The position numbers and the translations under genes were made by a program. Shown here in pieces: positions 36,501-44,612 of a stretch of 64,000 nt of DNA. The notes under the pieces were generated by a model. The model was given only the letters and a program-made list of their open reading frames with translations. It ran no database searches and had not been told where the DNA came from. Within the stretch, counting starts at the first letter, position 1, and every line of letters begins with the position of its first letter. Source of the DNA: Streptomyces sp. Tue 6430 (GTDB lineage Bacteria; Actinomycetota; Actinomycetes; Streptomycetales; Streptomycetaceae); assembly GCA_021568835.1 (NCBI GenBank), contig JAKGSH010000010.1, forward strand, positions 4,712,001 through 4,776,000. The letters are read 5' to 3'.

Positions 36501-36561
36501 GCTGCTCGCCGTTCTCCGCCATCGCCCGGCGCAGGGAGTCGAAGTCCGTGATCGCGGTCAT
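33520..36561 (-). CDS. Large tetratricopeptide-repeat protein paired with HSP90
   Basis: This 1013-residue soluble protein has an N-terminal region of about 380 residues with conserved aromatic and cysteine positions (HSLHWVFKWMSAGML, DCHACELHGQGWWRAERG). An Ala/Pro linker near residue 390 (AAAPAPAPATAVAGAGAP) separates it from about 560 residues of degenerate TPR helices (FELAAGLYTEAGDLGEALAA, HLQLAEVVGGRGQAAEAAEH, AYARAGELWRSLGNVHGLV). The end is a Gln/Arg/Glu repeat (KAQGREAQGRGTQERGAQE). There is no signal peptide, membrane helix or enzyme motif. Its ATG overlaps the HSP90 stop as ATGA, so the pair is translationally coupled. TPR domains are classic HSP90 co-chaperone modules, so a client-adaptor role is inferred. 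Confidence 0.8.
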   Translation of the reverse strand: MTAITDFDSLRRAMAENGEQPEGPARNARAEALLAEAEKLNIPLAVIEALGHQLKVYNYSSEKGKMFVPFARLLRMWDERPEDFDAHETHSLHWVFKWMSAGMLDQPHVPLASVEKWLGEMERRYRIAGHSERAVRGAEFSVAAHVGDVERAERAFAAWLAADRDSMADCHACELHGQGWWRAERGRDAEALELWAPVLEGAYTCAHEPHTVLASSLVPLLRLGRADEARANHLRGFRLVRAMESMRGAYADHVEFCALTGNEARGLELLAERPAYFTDEGQPRSRLDFLSVVVLLMERLSALGLGGQRVPGPAGRAWTAAELALHARGEALALAARFDARNGTSHVGERARARMSQRPLVERLPLGVRTIRPPGPAAAPAPAPATAVAGAGAPDLAALLAEARRLSDTLRPHAVEAWAAVAVAAEGAGGAGLDARDRAEIADHRAMGLGAEGAETFELAAGLYTEAGDLGEALAARTRAAYVRALTGEVDEALAAVAEPYDRVLALYAEGGTEVRQAAGVLMGRARILMRRVHEADGPVAEQVLAEAEGAVREVLALVEGRAGDDVRLVARVAEGHAMLAELTVRSGDPGAGAELFARAAAEFVGAGLPWFAVEYEARLAALAHHLGDMAEAERALRAALEHGGGFLEPVGRAQLHLQLAEVVGGRGQAAEAAEHALEAAHWADEAGEGPAFGAWARHQLGGFLVRQGRWAEAAEVLESALADLTVETHGDGAVVQTQWWLGDCLSELGEHRAAAERRLQAAETARHWPEQHDHATLAHLAAESLGQAGLRGDADRAYARAGELWRSLGNVHGLVRSLRARAWLALRAEGGARAARKLMADAVGECADALEVADDEETRLRLVFELGHTHRQFGDLLARSAAEDADDDSIRAAMDEALSQMSEAVAVFVSLGAAALPPRTGAELAAGWLEADLGRPARAAARARAVLAAYADAETDPGFEGGDEETVRARRAEAEQLLQAAAEAAEQEAAQEQKAQGREAQGRGTQERGAQE

Positions 36562-38402
36562 CGCCGCCCGTCCTCCTCAGGTGTGGCTTCCCCGTGCGTG
36601 GCCCACTCCAGCAGGCCGATGAACGCCCGGTTCAACAGTGCGGAGTCCGCCGGCCGCAGGGGCCGCTGCGCCATCAGCAGCGCCTGCCCGTACAGCGACT
36701 CCGTGGCGGTGCCGATCAGCTCGGCGTCCCGCAGGGAACTGATCCGCCGGACCAGCGGGTTGAGATGGTTGAGCACCAGACGCGCGCGCGGGGCGCTGCC
36801 CCGCAGGGAGCCCAGGATGCCCGCCCACAGGTCGTCCGCCCGCGACTCGGCGTCCGCCCGCGCCTGCTCGTGCCGGGCCGCCCGGTCGTCCAGGTGCAGC
36901 GCGGGCACCGACAGCGGGTGGAAGGCGCGCAGGACGACGTCACAGCCCAGCGGGTCGAGCTTCGCCCGCGCGGCCGCCAGGAAACCCGACAGCGCCAGCT
37001 CCTCCGCCGCGTCCACGGCGTCCAGGTGCGCGGTCACGGTGTCCGCGTCCAGCTCGGCGACCACCGTCCCCGGCCGCACCGACGGCAGTGCCTCGACCAG
37101 CTCGCTGTCGTACGTGTAACCGCCGTTGACCACCCCGACGCCCTGCGCCGACGCGATCGGCGCGACCTGCCGGTACTCCTCCACGGTCCGCGTGAAGTGC
37201 ACCACCGGGTGCCGCTGCGCGAACTCCTCCAGCGACAGCCGGCCGTCGCTCGTCTCGAACGGCAGCCACGGCAGCATCGTCCGCAGCATCTCCGTGTCGT
37301 GCCGCGCCAGGGACTTCACCCCCAGGTGGTGCACGGCGAGGAACGCCGCCAGCCGCTCCGGATCCCCGGCGGCCAGCCCCGTCAGCCACGCCCGGATCCG
37401 CTCGCCCAGCGCCTCCCGCACGGCCGCCAGCGTCTCGTCCTCGTACAGCGACTCGCGCGAGGCCGTGGGCCGCAGGCTGTCGGTGTCCAGGACACAGCGC
37501 ACGAAGAACGCCCAGTCCGGCAGCAGCTGTTCGGCCCGGTCGGTCAGCAGCATGCCCTTGAGGTGCACCCGGTGACCCGCCCGCTGGGCCGGACTGACCG
37601 CGGCCGGCAGCACGTACGCCACCCCGCGGATGCCGGCCAGCGGCACGTTCAGCTCGATCGAGTCCAACGGCGTGAACCCGAACAGCTCGTGACAGTGCCG
37701 GGCCAGCGCCACCCGCCGGTTGGCGGGAGAGGCGTACGGCCGGTCCCAGGGCGCCGGCAGATCGGTGACCGCCTCCTCGCCGACCCGGACGTCGTACGGC
37801 AGCAGCGAGCCGAAGTCGCGCGCCAGCTGGAGGACCCGCTGCTCGGTGAGCCACTCACCGGCACCGGCCCGCGCCACCAGGTGCACGGTCGTCCCCGGCT
37901 CGGGGCGCTCCTCGTGGGGCAGCGTCCGCACCGTGTACGAACCGTCGTCGCGGGCCGTCCACTCCACCGGCGGCGCGCCGGGCGTACGGGAACTGCGGCT
38001 GACCACCCGGATGCGCTCGGCGACCACGAAACAGGCCAGCAGCCCGATGCCGAACTGGCCGAGGAAGTCCGAGCGGGCCTCCTGCAGGCCGTCGGCGCGC
38101 TTGGAACTGCGGCCGATGGTGGCCAGCAGGCTGTGCACGTCGGACTCGGTGAGCCCGACACCGGAGTCCTCCACCCGCAGCTCCCCGCCCGCGGCGGACA
38201 GCCGCACCCGCGCCGGGGCGCCGGGCTCCTCCGCCCGCCGGGCGGTGATGGCGTCCACGGCGTTCTGGAGCAGCTCGCGCAGGTAGACCCGGGGACTGGA
38301 GTAGAGGTGATGGGACAGCAGGTCCACCAGGCCGCGCAGGTCGACCTGGAAGGTACGGGGGGACGGGGATGCCTGGGATGACGGTGAGGTCTGGGAGTCC
38401 AT
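36558..38402 (-). CDS. HSP90 family protein (HtpG-like)
   Basis: This 614-residue GHKL ATPase chaperone has the N-box LRELLQNAVDA (E43, N47), DSGVGL (D79-L84), the lid GRSSKR and GQFGIGLLACFVV (from 115). A middle-domain catalytic-loop segment follows (LPDWAFFVRCVLDTDSL, then TASRESLYED). It is a diverged HtpG: the usual GQFGVGFYSAF reads GQFGIGLLACF, and the C-terminal dimerisation part is atypical. The C-terminus (ATPEEDGRR) lacks the eukaryotic MEEVD tail. ATG 38400-38402 is the first start of the conserved part. It heads a two-gene operon with the TPR protein and is divergent from recG. The clients are unknown. Confidence 0.88.
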   Translation of the reverse strand: MDSQTSPSSQASPSPRTFQVDLRGLVDLLSHHLYSSPRVYLRELLQNAVDAITARRAEEPGAPARVRLSAAGGELRVEDSGVGLTESDVHSLLATIGRSSKRADGLQEARSDFLGQFGIGLLACFVVAERIRVVSRSSRTPGAPPVEWTARDDGSYTVRTLPHEERPEPGTTVHLVARAGAGEWLTEQRVLQLARDFGSLLPYDVRVGEEAVTDLPAPWDRPYASPANRRVALARHCHELFGFTPLDSIELNVPLAGIRGVAYVLPAAVSPAQRAGHRVHLKGMLLTDRAEQLLPDWAFFVRCVLDTDSLRPTASRESLYEDETLAAVREALGERIRAWLTGLAAGDPERLAAFLAVHHLGVKSLARHDTEMLRTMLPWLPFETSDGRLSLEEFAQRHPVVHFTRTVEEYRQVAPIASAQGVGVVNGGYTYDSELVEALPSVRPGTVVAELDADTVTAHLDAVDAAEELALSGFLAAARAKLDPLGCDVVLRAFHPLSVPALHLDDRAARHEQARADAESRADDLWAGILGSLRGSAPRARLVLNHLNPLVRRISSLRDAELIGTATESLYGQALLMAQRPLRPADSALLNRAFIGLLEWATHGEATPEEDGRR

Positions 38403-38569
38403 CGCTGCTGCGCCGCGGCTTGGGGACGGTCGACGGCGCGGGGTCGGGCGGTCCCGGTGGGGCGGTGACCGCGGGGGATGGCCGGAGCGCGCCATCCTAG
38501 AGCCCGAACGAGCCGCCTGACCAGGGGTTTCGGGACACCTGTACGGCAATGTCAGTGGGGTGGTGTGCA

Positions 38570-40774
38570 ATGGATCTCGTGCCCGCGCTCGAAGAACCGC
38601 TCAAAAAGGTGCTCGGCCCACCGACCGCGAAGGTGATGGCCGAGCACCTCGGCCTGCACACCGTCGGCGACCTCCTGCACCACTACCCGCGCAGATACGA
38701 GGAGCGCGGCCAGCTCACGCACCTCGCCGACCTCCCCATGGACGAGCACGTCACCGTGGTCGCCCAGGTCGCCGACGCCCGCCTGCACACCTTCGCCTCG
38801 GCCAGGGCCCCCCGCGGCAAGGGCCAGCGCCTGGAGGTCACCATCACGGACGGCAGCGGCCGCCTCCAGCTGGTCTTCTTCGGCAACGGCGTGCACAAGC
38901 CCCACAAGGACCTCCTGCCGGGCACCCGCGCGATGTTCTCCGGCAAGGTCTCCCTCTTCAACCGCCGCCTCCAACTGGCCCACCCGGCCTACGAACTGCT
39001 GCGCGGCGACACCGACGAAACGGTCGAGACCTGGGCCGGGGCCCTCATCCCGATCTACCCGGCCACCGCCAAACTCGAGTCCTGGAAGATCGGCAAGGCG
39101 ATCCAGACGGTCCTGCCCAGCGTCCAGGAGGCCGTCGACCCGCTCCCGGACTCCCTGCGCGAGGGCCGCGGCCTGCTCGCCCTCCCCGAGGCCCTCCTCA
39201 AGATCCACCGTCCGCACACCAAGGCCGACGTCGACGACGCCCGCGCCCGCCTGAAGTGGGACGAGGCCTTCGTCCTCCAGGTCGCCCTCGCCCGCCGGCG
39301 CCACGCCGACGCCCACCTCCCGGCCGTCCCCCGCAGACCCGCCCCGGACGGCCTGCTCTCCGCCTTCGACGACCGCCTCCCCTTCACCCTCACCGAGGGC
39401 CAGCAGAAGGTCTCGAAGGAGATCTTCGACGACCTGGCGACCGAGCACCCGATGCACCGACTGCTCCAGGGGGAGGTCGGGTCGGGCAAGACGCTGGTGG
39501 CCCTGCGCGCCATGCTCGCCGTCGTCGACGCCGGCGGGCAGGCCGCCATGCTCGCGCCCACCGAGGTCCTCGCCCAGCAGCACCACCGCTCCGTCGTCGA
39601 GATGATGGGGGACCTCGCCGAGGGCGGGATGCTGGGCGGCGTCGAGCACGCCACCAAGGTCGTGCTGCTCACCGGGTCCATGGGGGCCGCGGGGCGGCGG
39701 CAGGCACTGCTCGACCTCGTCACCGGCGAGGCCGGCCTCGTCATCGGCACGCACGCGCTGATCGAGGACAAGGTGCAGTTCCACGACCTCGGGCTGGTCG
39801 TGGTCGACGAGCAGCACCGGTTCGGCGTCGAGCAGCGGGACGCCCTGCGCGGCAAGGGCAAACAGCCCCCGCACCTGCTCGTCATGACCGCCACACCCAT
39901 CCCGCGCACGGTCGCGATGACCGTCTTCGGCGACCTGGAGACCTCCGTCCTGGACCAGCTCCCGGCCGGCCGGTCGCCCATCGCCAGCCATGTCGTCCCC
40001 GCCGCCGACAAGCCGCACTTCCTGGCCCGCGCGTGGCAACGGGTCCGCGAGGAGGTCGAGGGCGGCCACCAGGCGTACGTGGTCTGCCCGCGCATCGGCG
40101 ACGAGGAGGACGGCGCCGGGAAGGCGAAGAAGAAGTCCCCGGAGGACGAGGCCGAGAAGCGCCCGCCGCTCGCCGTCCTCGACGTGGCCGACCAGCTCGC
40201 CAAAGGCCCGCTCCAGGGGCTCAAGGTCGAGGTGCTGCACGGCCGCATGCCCCCGGACGACAAGGACGCCGTCATGCGCCGGTTCGCCGCCGGGGACACC
40301 GACGTCCTGGTCGCCACGACCGTCATCGAGGTCGGCGTCAACGTACCGAACGCCACCGCGATGGTGATCATGGACGCCGACCGCTTCGGCGTCTCCCAGC
40401 TGCACCAGCTGCGCGGCCGGGTCGGCCGTGGCTCGGCCCCCGGACTCTGTCTCCTCGTCACCGAGATGCCCGAGGCGAGTCCCGCCCGCCAGCGGCTCGG
40501 CGCCGTCGCCGCCACCCTCGACGGCTTCGAGCTGTCCCGCATCGACCTCGAACAGCGCCGGGAGGGCGACGTCCTGGGCCAGGCCCAGTCGGGCGCCCGC
40601 TCCAGCCTGCGCGTCCTCGCCGTCATCGAGGACGAGGACGTCATCGCCGAGGCGAGGCAGGAGGCGGCCCAGGTGGTCGCGTCCGATCCGGAACTGGCCG
40701 CCCACCCCGGCCTGCGCACCGCCCTGGACGCCCTCTTGGACGAGGAGCGGGAGCAGTACCTGGAGAAGGGCTGA
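38570..40774 (+). CDS. recG: ATP-dependent DNA helicase RecG
   Basis: This 734-residue fork-reversal and branch-migration helicase has an N-terminal wedge/OB domain (HYPRRYEERGQLTHLADLP, ITDGSGRLQLVFFGNG). Helicase motif I is GEVGSGKT (301-308), motif II DEQH (413-416) and motif III MTATPIPRT. The C-terminal signature is VIEVGVNVPNATAMVIMDAD with LHQLRGRVGRG. A lysine-rich insert (GAGKAKKKSPEDEAEK) lies before motif IV. ATG 38570 has GGGG 9 bases upstream. A minisatellite separates it from rsmD. Confidence 0.95.
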   Translation: MDLVPALEEPLKKVLGPPTAKVMAEHLGLHTVGDLLHHYPRRYEERGQLTHLADLPMDEHVTVVAQVADARLHTFASARAPRGKGQRLEVTITDGSGRLQLVFFGNGVHKPHKDLLPGTRAMFSGKVSLFNRRLQLAHPAYELLRGDTDETVETWAGALIPIYPATAKLESWKIGKAIQTVLPSVQEAVDPLPDSLREGRGLLALPEALLKIHRPHTKADVDDARARLKWDEAFVLQVALARRRHADAHLPAVPRRPAPDGLLSAFDDRLPFTLTEGQQKVSKEIFDDLATEHPMHRLLQGEVGSGKTLVALRAMLAVVDAGGQAAMLAPTEVLAQQHHRSVVEMMGDLAEGGMLGGVEHATKVVLLTGSMGAAGRRQALLDLVTGEAGLVIGTHALIEDKVQFHDLGLVVVDEQHRFGVEQRDALRGKGKQPPHLLVMTATPIPRTVAMTVFGDLETSVLDQLPAGRSPIASHVVPAADKPHFLARAWQRVREEVEGGHQAYVVCPRIGDEEDGAGKAKKKSPEDEAEKRPPLAVLDVADQLAKGPLQGLKVEVLHGRMPPDDKDAVMRRFAAGDTDVLVATTVIEVGVNVPNATAMVIMDADRFGVSQLHQLRGRVGRGSAPGLCLLVTEMPEASPARQRLGAVAATLDGFELSRIDLEQRREGDVLGQAQSGARSSLRVLAVIEDEDVIAEARQEAAQVVASDPELAAHPGLRTALDALLDEEREQYLEKG

Positions 40775-41329
40775 GCGCGCGGCCGCGCAAGGGTCCCGGG
40801 GACCCCGGCGCGTGCGTCGCGGCCGGCCGGCGGTTCCCCGCGCCCGGTTGGACGGAGGGCTCCCGCGTGCGGTGGAGCGGACGGCTCCACGCGCCAGGCC
40901 GGGCGGAGGACCCCCGTGTGCAGGGGCGGGAGGCGGGTAGCTCCCTGGGCCCTGCCAGGCCCGGCCGGATGGACGGCAGCTCGTGTGCGGCGGGCGGACG
41001 GGTGGCCCGTGAGGCACGGAGCGGGGAGCTTCCTGGCCCTACCGGACCTGGCCGGGCGGACGGCAGTCCGCGTGTGGCGGGGGCGGACGGGTGGCCCGTG
41101 CCTCGGGGGCGGGGGCTTCCTGGGCCCCACCGGGCCCGGCCGGATGGACGGCAGTCCGCGTGTGGCGGGGCGGACGGGTGGCCTGTGGGGCACGGGGCAG
41201 GGAGCCCCCGGGCCTCACAGGCCTCACAGGCCCCACCAGGCACCGCCGACCGTGATCGAGCACCCCGCACCTCCGCCTGCCAGACTGACCACGTAAAGCC
41301 CCCGAACGCCCCCGAACAAGGACCCCGAG
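40775..41329. repeat. Long GC-rich minisatellite region between recG and rsmD
   Basis: Three tandem units of 87-88 bases run from about 40939 to 41203. The anchor GGACGGCAG recurs at 40971, 41058 and 41146, and each unit also has GGCGGACGGGTGGCC and CCTGGGCCC. Before them (40833-40938) are shorter decayed units of about 50 bases sharing GGACGG and GTGCGG. Because 87 is divisible by three, several reading frames stay open across it, but none has a start, codon bias or homology that I trust. No terminator stands out. Confidence 0.75.
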
Positions 41330-41916
41330 ATGACCCGCGTGATCGCCGGAAAAGCCGGCGGACGTCGCCTGGCCGTCCCGCCAGGGACCGGCACCCGCCC
41401 CACCTCCGACCGCGCGCGCGAGGCCCTCTTCTCCACCTGGCAGTCCCTGCTCGGCGGCGCCCCCCTCGACGGCGAACGCGTCCTGGACCTCTACGCCGGC
41501 TCCGGCGCCGTGGGACTGGAGGCCCTCTCCCGCGGGGCCGGCCACACCCTGCTCGTCGAGGCCGACGCGCGAGCGGCCCGCACGATCCGGGAGAACGTGA
41601 GGACCCTCGGCCTGCCGGGCGCAGAGGTCCGGGCCGGCAAGGCCCGCCAGATCATCCAGACGCCGCCTGCGCAGCCGTACGACCTCGTCTTCCTCGACCC
41701 CCGTACGCCGTCACGGACGACGATCTTCGGGAGATCCTGCTCACACTCCGCTCGGAGGGGTGGCTCACGGCGGAAGCCCTCGTCACCGTGGAGCGCAGCA
41801 CCAGAGGCGGCGTTTTCGACTGGCCGGACGGCTTCGAGGCGATCCGGTCCCGTCGCTACGGCGAGGGAACGTTTTGGTACGGTCGCGCCGCCTCTACGTG
41901 CGAAGACGCACGATGA
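41330..41916 (+). CDS. rsmD: 16S rRNA (guanine(966)-N2)-methyltransferase; frame broken by one missing base
   Basis: The 195-residue SAM-dependent methyltransferase modifies G966 of 16S rRNA. It begins MTRVIAGKAGGRRLAVPPGT and has SDRAREALFSTW and the SAM loop VLDLYAGSGAVGLEALSRGA. The catalytic DPPY is only restored by adding one C to the run at 41698-41702 (LDPPYAVTDDDLREILL). ATG 41330 is preceded by AAGGACCCCGAG. Its end overlaps an ATG (ATGA), and coaD starts 27 bases later, the usual rsmD-coaD pair. Confidence 0.93.
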
Positions 41917-41942
41917 CCGGACCGGAGAGCGAGGGATCTCAA

Positions 41943-42422
41943 GTGCGCCGAGCCGTCTGTCCCGGGTCGTTCGACCCGATCACCAACGGACATCTCGACA
42001 TCATTTCCCGCGCATCCCGTCTGTACGACGAGGTCTACGTCGCGGTGATGATCAACAAGTCCAAGAAGGGCCTGTTCGAGATCGACGAGCGGATCGACCT
42101 GATCCGCCGGGTGACCGCCGAGTACGGCAACGTCCGCGTCGAGGCCTTCCACGGCCTCCTCGTCGACTTCTGCAAGCAGCGCGAGATCCCGGCCATCGTC
42201 AAGGGCCTGCGCGCCGTCAGCGACTTCGACTACGAGCTGCAGATGGCCCAGATGAACAACGGTCTCTCCGGCGTCGAGACGCTGTTCGTCCCCACCAACC
42301 CCACCTACAGCTTCCTGTCGTCCTCCCTGGTCAAGGAGGTCGCGACCTGGGGCGGCGACGTCTCTCACCTGGTCCCGCCGCTCGTCCTCGAGGCGCTCGT
42401 CGAACGCCTCCGCGAGGACTGA
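41943..42422 (+). CDS. coaD: Phosphopantetheine adenylyltransferase
   Basis: This 159-residue nucleotidyltransferase adenylates 4'-phosphopantetheine, the fourth step of coenzyme A synthesis. It has the T/HxGH loop SFDPITNGHLDII near residue 10-22, KGLRAVSDFDYELQMAQMN and YSFLSSSLVKEVATWGGDV. I place the start at GTG 41943 (VRRAVCPGSF) because GAGGG lies 7 bases upstream and the family begins there. The ATG at 41913 overlapping the rsmD stop would add ten residues. Confidence 0.95.
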   Translation: MRRAVCPGSFDPITNGHLDIISRASRLYDEVYVAVMINKSKKGLFEIDERIDLIRRVTAEYGNVRVEAFHGLLVDFCKQREIPAIVKGLRAVSDFDYELQMAQMNNGLSGVETLFVPTNPTYSFLSSSLVKEVATWGGDVSHLVPPLVLEALVERLRED

Positions 42423-42443
42423 GGACCTGACGGCCCGTCACTC

Positions 42444-42460
42444 GGTGTCCGCCGGACACC
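42444..42460. promoter_or_regulatory. 17-bp perfect palindrome after coaD
   Basis: GGTGTCCG (42444-42451) and CGGACACC (42453-42460) flank a single C. It lies 22 bases after the coaD stop and 62 bases before the next gene. The loop is too short for a good hairpin, which favours a protein-binding site over a terminator, but I cannot decide. Confidence 0.45.
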
Positions 42461-42521
42461 GCATGGCCGTACAGTCGTTCCGTCCGTCTCCAACACAGCA
42501 GCAGAGAGTGGCGAGCAACCG

Positions 42522-43610
42522 GTGGACGTGCAGAAGAAGCTCGACGAGATCGTCACGGCGGTCTCCAGTGCCCGGTCGATGCCGATGTCGGCCTCGTGCG
42601 TGGTCAACCGCGCCGAACTGCTCGCCCTCCTCGAAGAGGTGCGCGGCGCCCTGCCCGACTCCCTCGCCCAGGCGCGGGAACTGATCGGCGGCCGCGAGCA
42701 GATGGTCGAGCAGGCCCGCCAGGAGGCCGACCGGATCATCTCCACCGCGCACGCCGAGCGCGGCTCCCTGATCTCCGACACCGAGATCGCCCGCCGCTCG
42801 CAGGCCGAGGCCGACCGCATCCTGGCCGAGGCCCGCAAGGAGGCCGAGGACATCCGCGCGGAGGCCGACGACTACGTCGACTCCAAGCTCGCCAACTTCG
42901 AGGTCGTCCTCACCAAGACCCTCGGCTCCGTCGGGCGCGGCCGCGAGAAGCTCCTGGGCACCGGGCCCGGCGTCGACGAGCAGGGGTACGAGGACGAGGA
43001 CGCCCCCGAGCGCAGCCACGACCCGGAGACCCTGCGCCGCGACGCCGACGCCTACGTCGACGTCAAGCTGGGCGCCTTCGAGGCGGTCCTCGCCAAGACC
43101 CTGGAGGCCGTCGGCCGCGGCCGGCAGAAGCTGCACGGCCGGATCGCCAGCGACGACCTCGGCGCCCTCGCCGACGACGACACGACCTTCCAGCACTCCT
43201 CCGACGCCGACTACCTCGCCGACCTCGTCGCCCTCACCGAGCAGGAGACCCCGGCCGCGCAGCCCGCGCAGCGGTCGTACGAGCAGCCCCAGGAGGCCTA
43301 CGCCTACCAGCAGCAGCCGGACTCGTACGGCTACCAGCAGCAGGGCTACGGCGGGCAGCAGGACGCCTACGGCTACCAGCAGGCCGACCCCTACGCCTCC
43401 TCGTTCGACTACGCGCAGGCGGACGGAGCCCCCGTCCAGGGCTACGACTCCCGGCAGGCGCCGTACGACCCGCAGCAGGCCGCGCAGCAGGCCGTGCAGC
43501 AGCCTCCGCAGGAGCAGCAGGGCTACGCCCTCGACGAGGCCAGCCTGTTCGACACCAGCATGATCAGCGCCGAGCAACTGCGCGCCTACGAACAGGGCCG
43601 CGGCTTGTAG
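42522..43610 (+). CDS. DivIVA-like coiled-coil protein (SepIVA homologue)
   Basis: This 362-residue protein has an N-terminal helix (VDVQKKLDEIVTAVSSAR) and a long coiled coil (residues about 30-115, EQARQEADRIISTAHAERGS, AEADRILAEARKEAEDIRAE). Two related 30-residue modules follow (ADDYVDSKLANFEVVLTKTL and ADAYVDVKLGAFEAVLAKTL), then a Gln/Tyr-rich disordered tail (AYAYQQQPDSYGYQQQGYGG). Mycobacterial SepIVA occupies the same place upstream of the DUF177-rpmF-rnc genes and is a septum and polar-growth factor, so a cell-envelope or division role is inferred. The start GTG 42522 has a weak ribosome site. Confidence 0.82.
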   Translation: MDVQKKLDEIVTAVSSARSMPMSASCVVNRAELLALLEEVRGALPDSLAQARELIGGREQMVEQARQEADRIISTAHAERGSLISDTEIARRSQAEADRILAEARKEAEDIRAEADDYVDSKLANFEVVLTKTLGSVGRGREKLLGTGPGVDEQGYEDEDAPERSHDPETLRRDADAYVDVKLGAFEAVLAKTLEAVGRGRQKLHGRIASDDLGALADDDTTFQHSSDADYLADLVALTEQETPAAQPAQRSYEQPQEAYAYQQQPDSYGYQQQGYGGQQDAYGYQQADPYASSFDYAQADGAPVQGYDSRQAPYDPQQAAQQAVQQPPQEQQGYALDEASLFDTSMISAEQLRAYEQGRGL

Positions 43611-43643
43611 GAGCGGGGCCGGGGCGGGGTCGCGGACACCGGA

Positions 43644-43673
43644 TTGGGCTGTGAGCGAATGCTCCAGTATCCT
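43644..43673 (+). promoter_or_regulatory. Candidate promoter of DUF177-rpmF-rnc-mutM
   Basis: TTGGGC (43644-43649), an 18-base spacer and TATCCT (43668-43673) lie 91 bases before the DUF177 gene and fit a vegetative promoter. Confidence 0.45.
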
Positions 43674-43763
43674 GGCCCTTCGGTCGCGTGTACGTCCGCG
43701 ATCGCTGCTGCCCGCAACACCTGAGGGCGGCGGCCCCCACAGCACGGAAGATCGAAAGCAGGA

Positions 43764-44417
43764 ATGGCTCTGAACGCCCGCCTCGACCACCGCAACCCTC
43801 TCGTGTTCGACACGCACGAGCTGGGGCGGCGTCCTGGCGCGCTCCAGCGCCTGTCCCGTGAGATCGAAGCCCCCGGGGACCTCGGGATCCAGGGGGTCAT
43901 CGGAGTGCCGGAAGGCGCCCCGGTGAAGCTGGAACTCCGACTCGAGTCGGTCATGGACGGAGTGCTCGTCACGGGCACCGCCCGTGCACGGTCCGAGGGG
44001 GAGTGCGTAAGGTGTCTGGAGCCGGTCGGGCTGGAGCTCGAAGCGGACTTCCAGGAGATGTTCTCGTACCCTGACGCCGACGACCGGGGCCGCGTGAAGG
44101 CGGAACCGGCCGACGACGCCGAGGAAGACGAGGACATGCTCTTCCTCGAGGACGGCCTGTTCGACCTCGAGCCCGTGCTGCGTGATGCGGTGGTGCTCGC
44201 ACTGCCGATGCAGCCGGTGTGCCAGGACGACTGTCCAGGTCTGTGCGCCCAGTGCGGAGCACGCCTTGCGGACGACCCGGACCACCACCATGACGCCGTC
44301 GACATCCGTTGGGCGGCACTGCAGGGACTCGCCGGTTCACTCGAAGACGGCGAGAAGGACGAGATGAGTGGCGAAGCGCCTCGATCGGCGCCCGCCAACG
44401 AGAAGCAGGAGAAGTAG
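43764..44417 (+). CDS. DUF177 (YceD family) protein
   Basis: This 217-residue protein is the 23S rRNA accumulation factor YceD/DUF177, commonly upstream of rpmF. It has LVFDTHELGRRPGALQRLS, the paired-cysteine ECVRCLEPVGLELEADFQEM and DDCPGLCAQCGARLADDPDH, which together look like a zinc site. The tail is acidic. It is followed after 2 bases by rpmF. The role in ribosome large-subunit production is known from E. coli and plants; here it is inferred by homology and context. Confidence 0.92.
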   Translation: MALNARLDHRNPLVFDTHELGRRPGALQRLSREIEAPGDLGIQGVIGVPEGAPVKLELRLESVMDGVLVTGTARARSEGECVRCLEPVGLELEADFQEMFSYPDADDRGRVKAEPADDAEEDEDMLFLEDGLFDLEPVLRDAVVLALPMQPVCQDDCPGLCAQCGARLADDPDHHHDAVDIRWAALQGLAGSLEDGEKDEMSGEAPRSAPANEKQEK

Positions 44418-44419
44418 CC

Positions 44420-44593
44420 GTGGCTGTTCCGAAGCGGAAGATGTCGCGCAGCAACACGCGCCACCGCCGGTCGCAGTGGAAGGCTGCGGTCCCCACCCTG
44501 GTTGCGTGCGAGCGCTGCCACGAGCCCAAGCTGCAGCACATCGCGTGCCCGTCTTGCGGCACCTACAACAAGCGCCAGGTCCTCGAGGTCTGA
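44420..44593 (+). CDS. rpmF: 50S ribosomal protein L32
   Basis: This 57-residue protein (VAVPKRKMSRSNTRHRRSQW...) has the L32 zinc ribbon with C30, C33, C43 and C46 (ACERCHEPKLQH, ACPSCGTYNKRQV). The GTG at 44420 follows the DUF177 stop by 2 bases with AGGAGAAG upstream, so the two are coupled. Four cysteines mark the zinc-dependent paralogue. Confidence 0.96.
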   Translation: MAVPKRKMSRSNTRHRRSQWKAAVPTLVACERCHEPKLQHIACPSCGTYNKRQVLEV

Positions 44594-44612
44594 GCGGCTG
44601 GTGAGAGGCTTC

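Noticed and set aside
40916..41296. 126-codon ORF through the recG-rsmD minisatellite
   Set aside because: It is open because the repeat period is near a multiple of three. It has Trp/Gly/Arg-rich low-complexity content, no ribosome site and no family resemblance.
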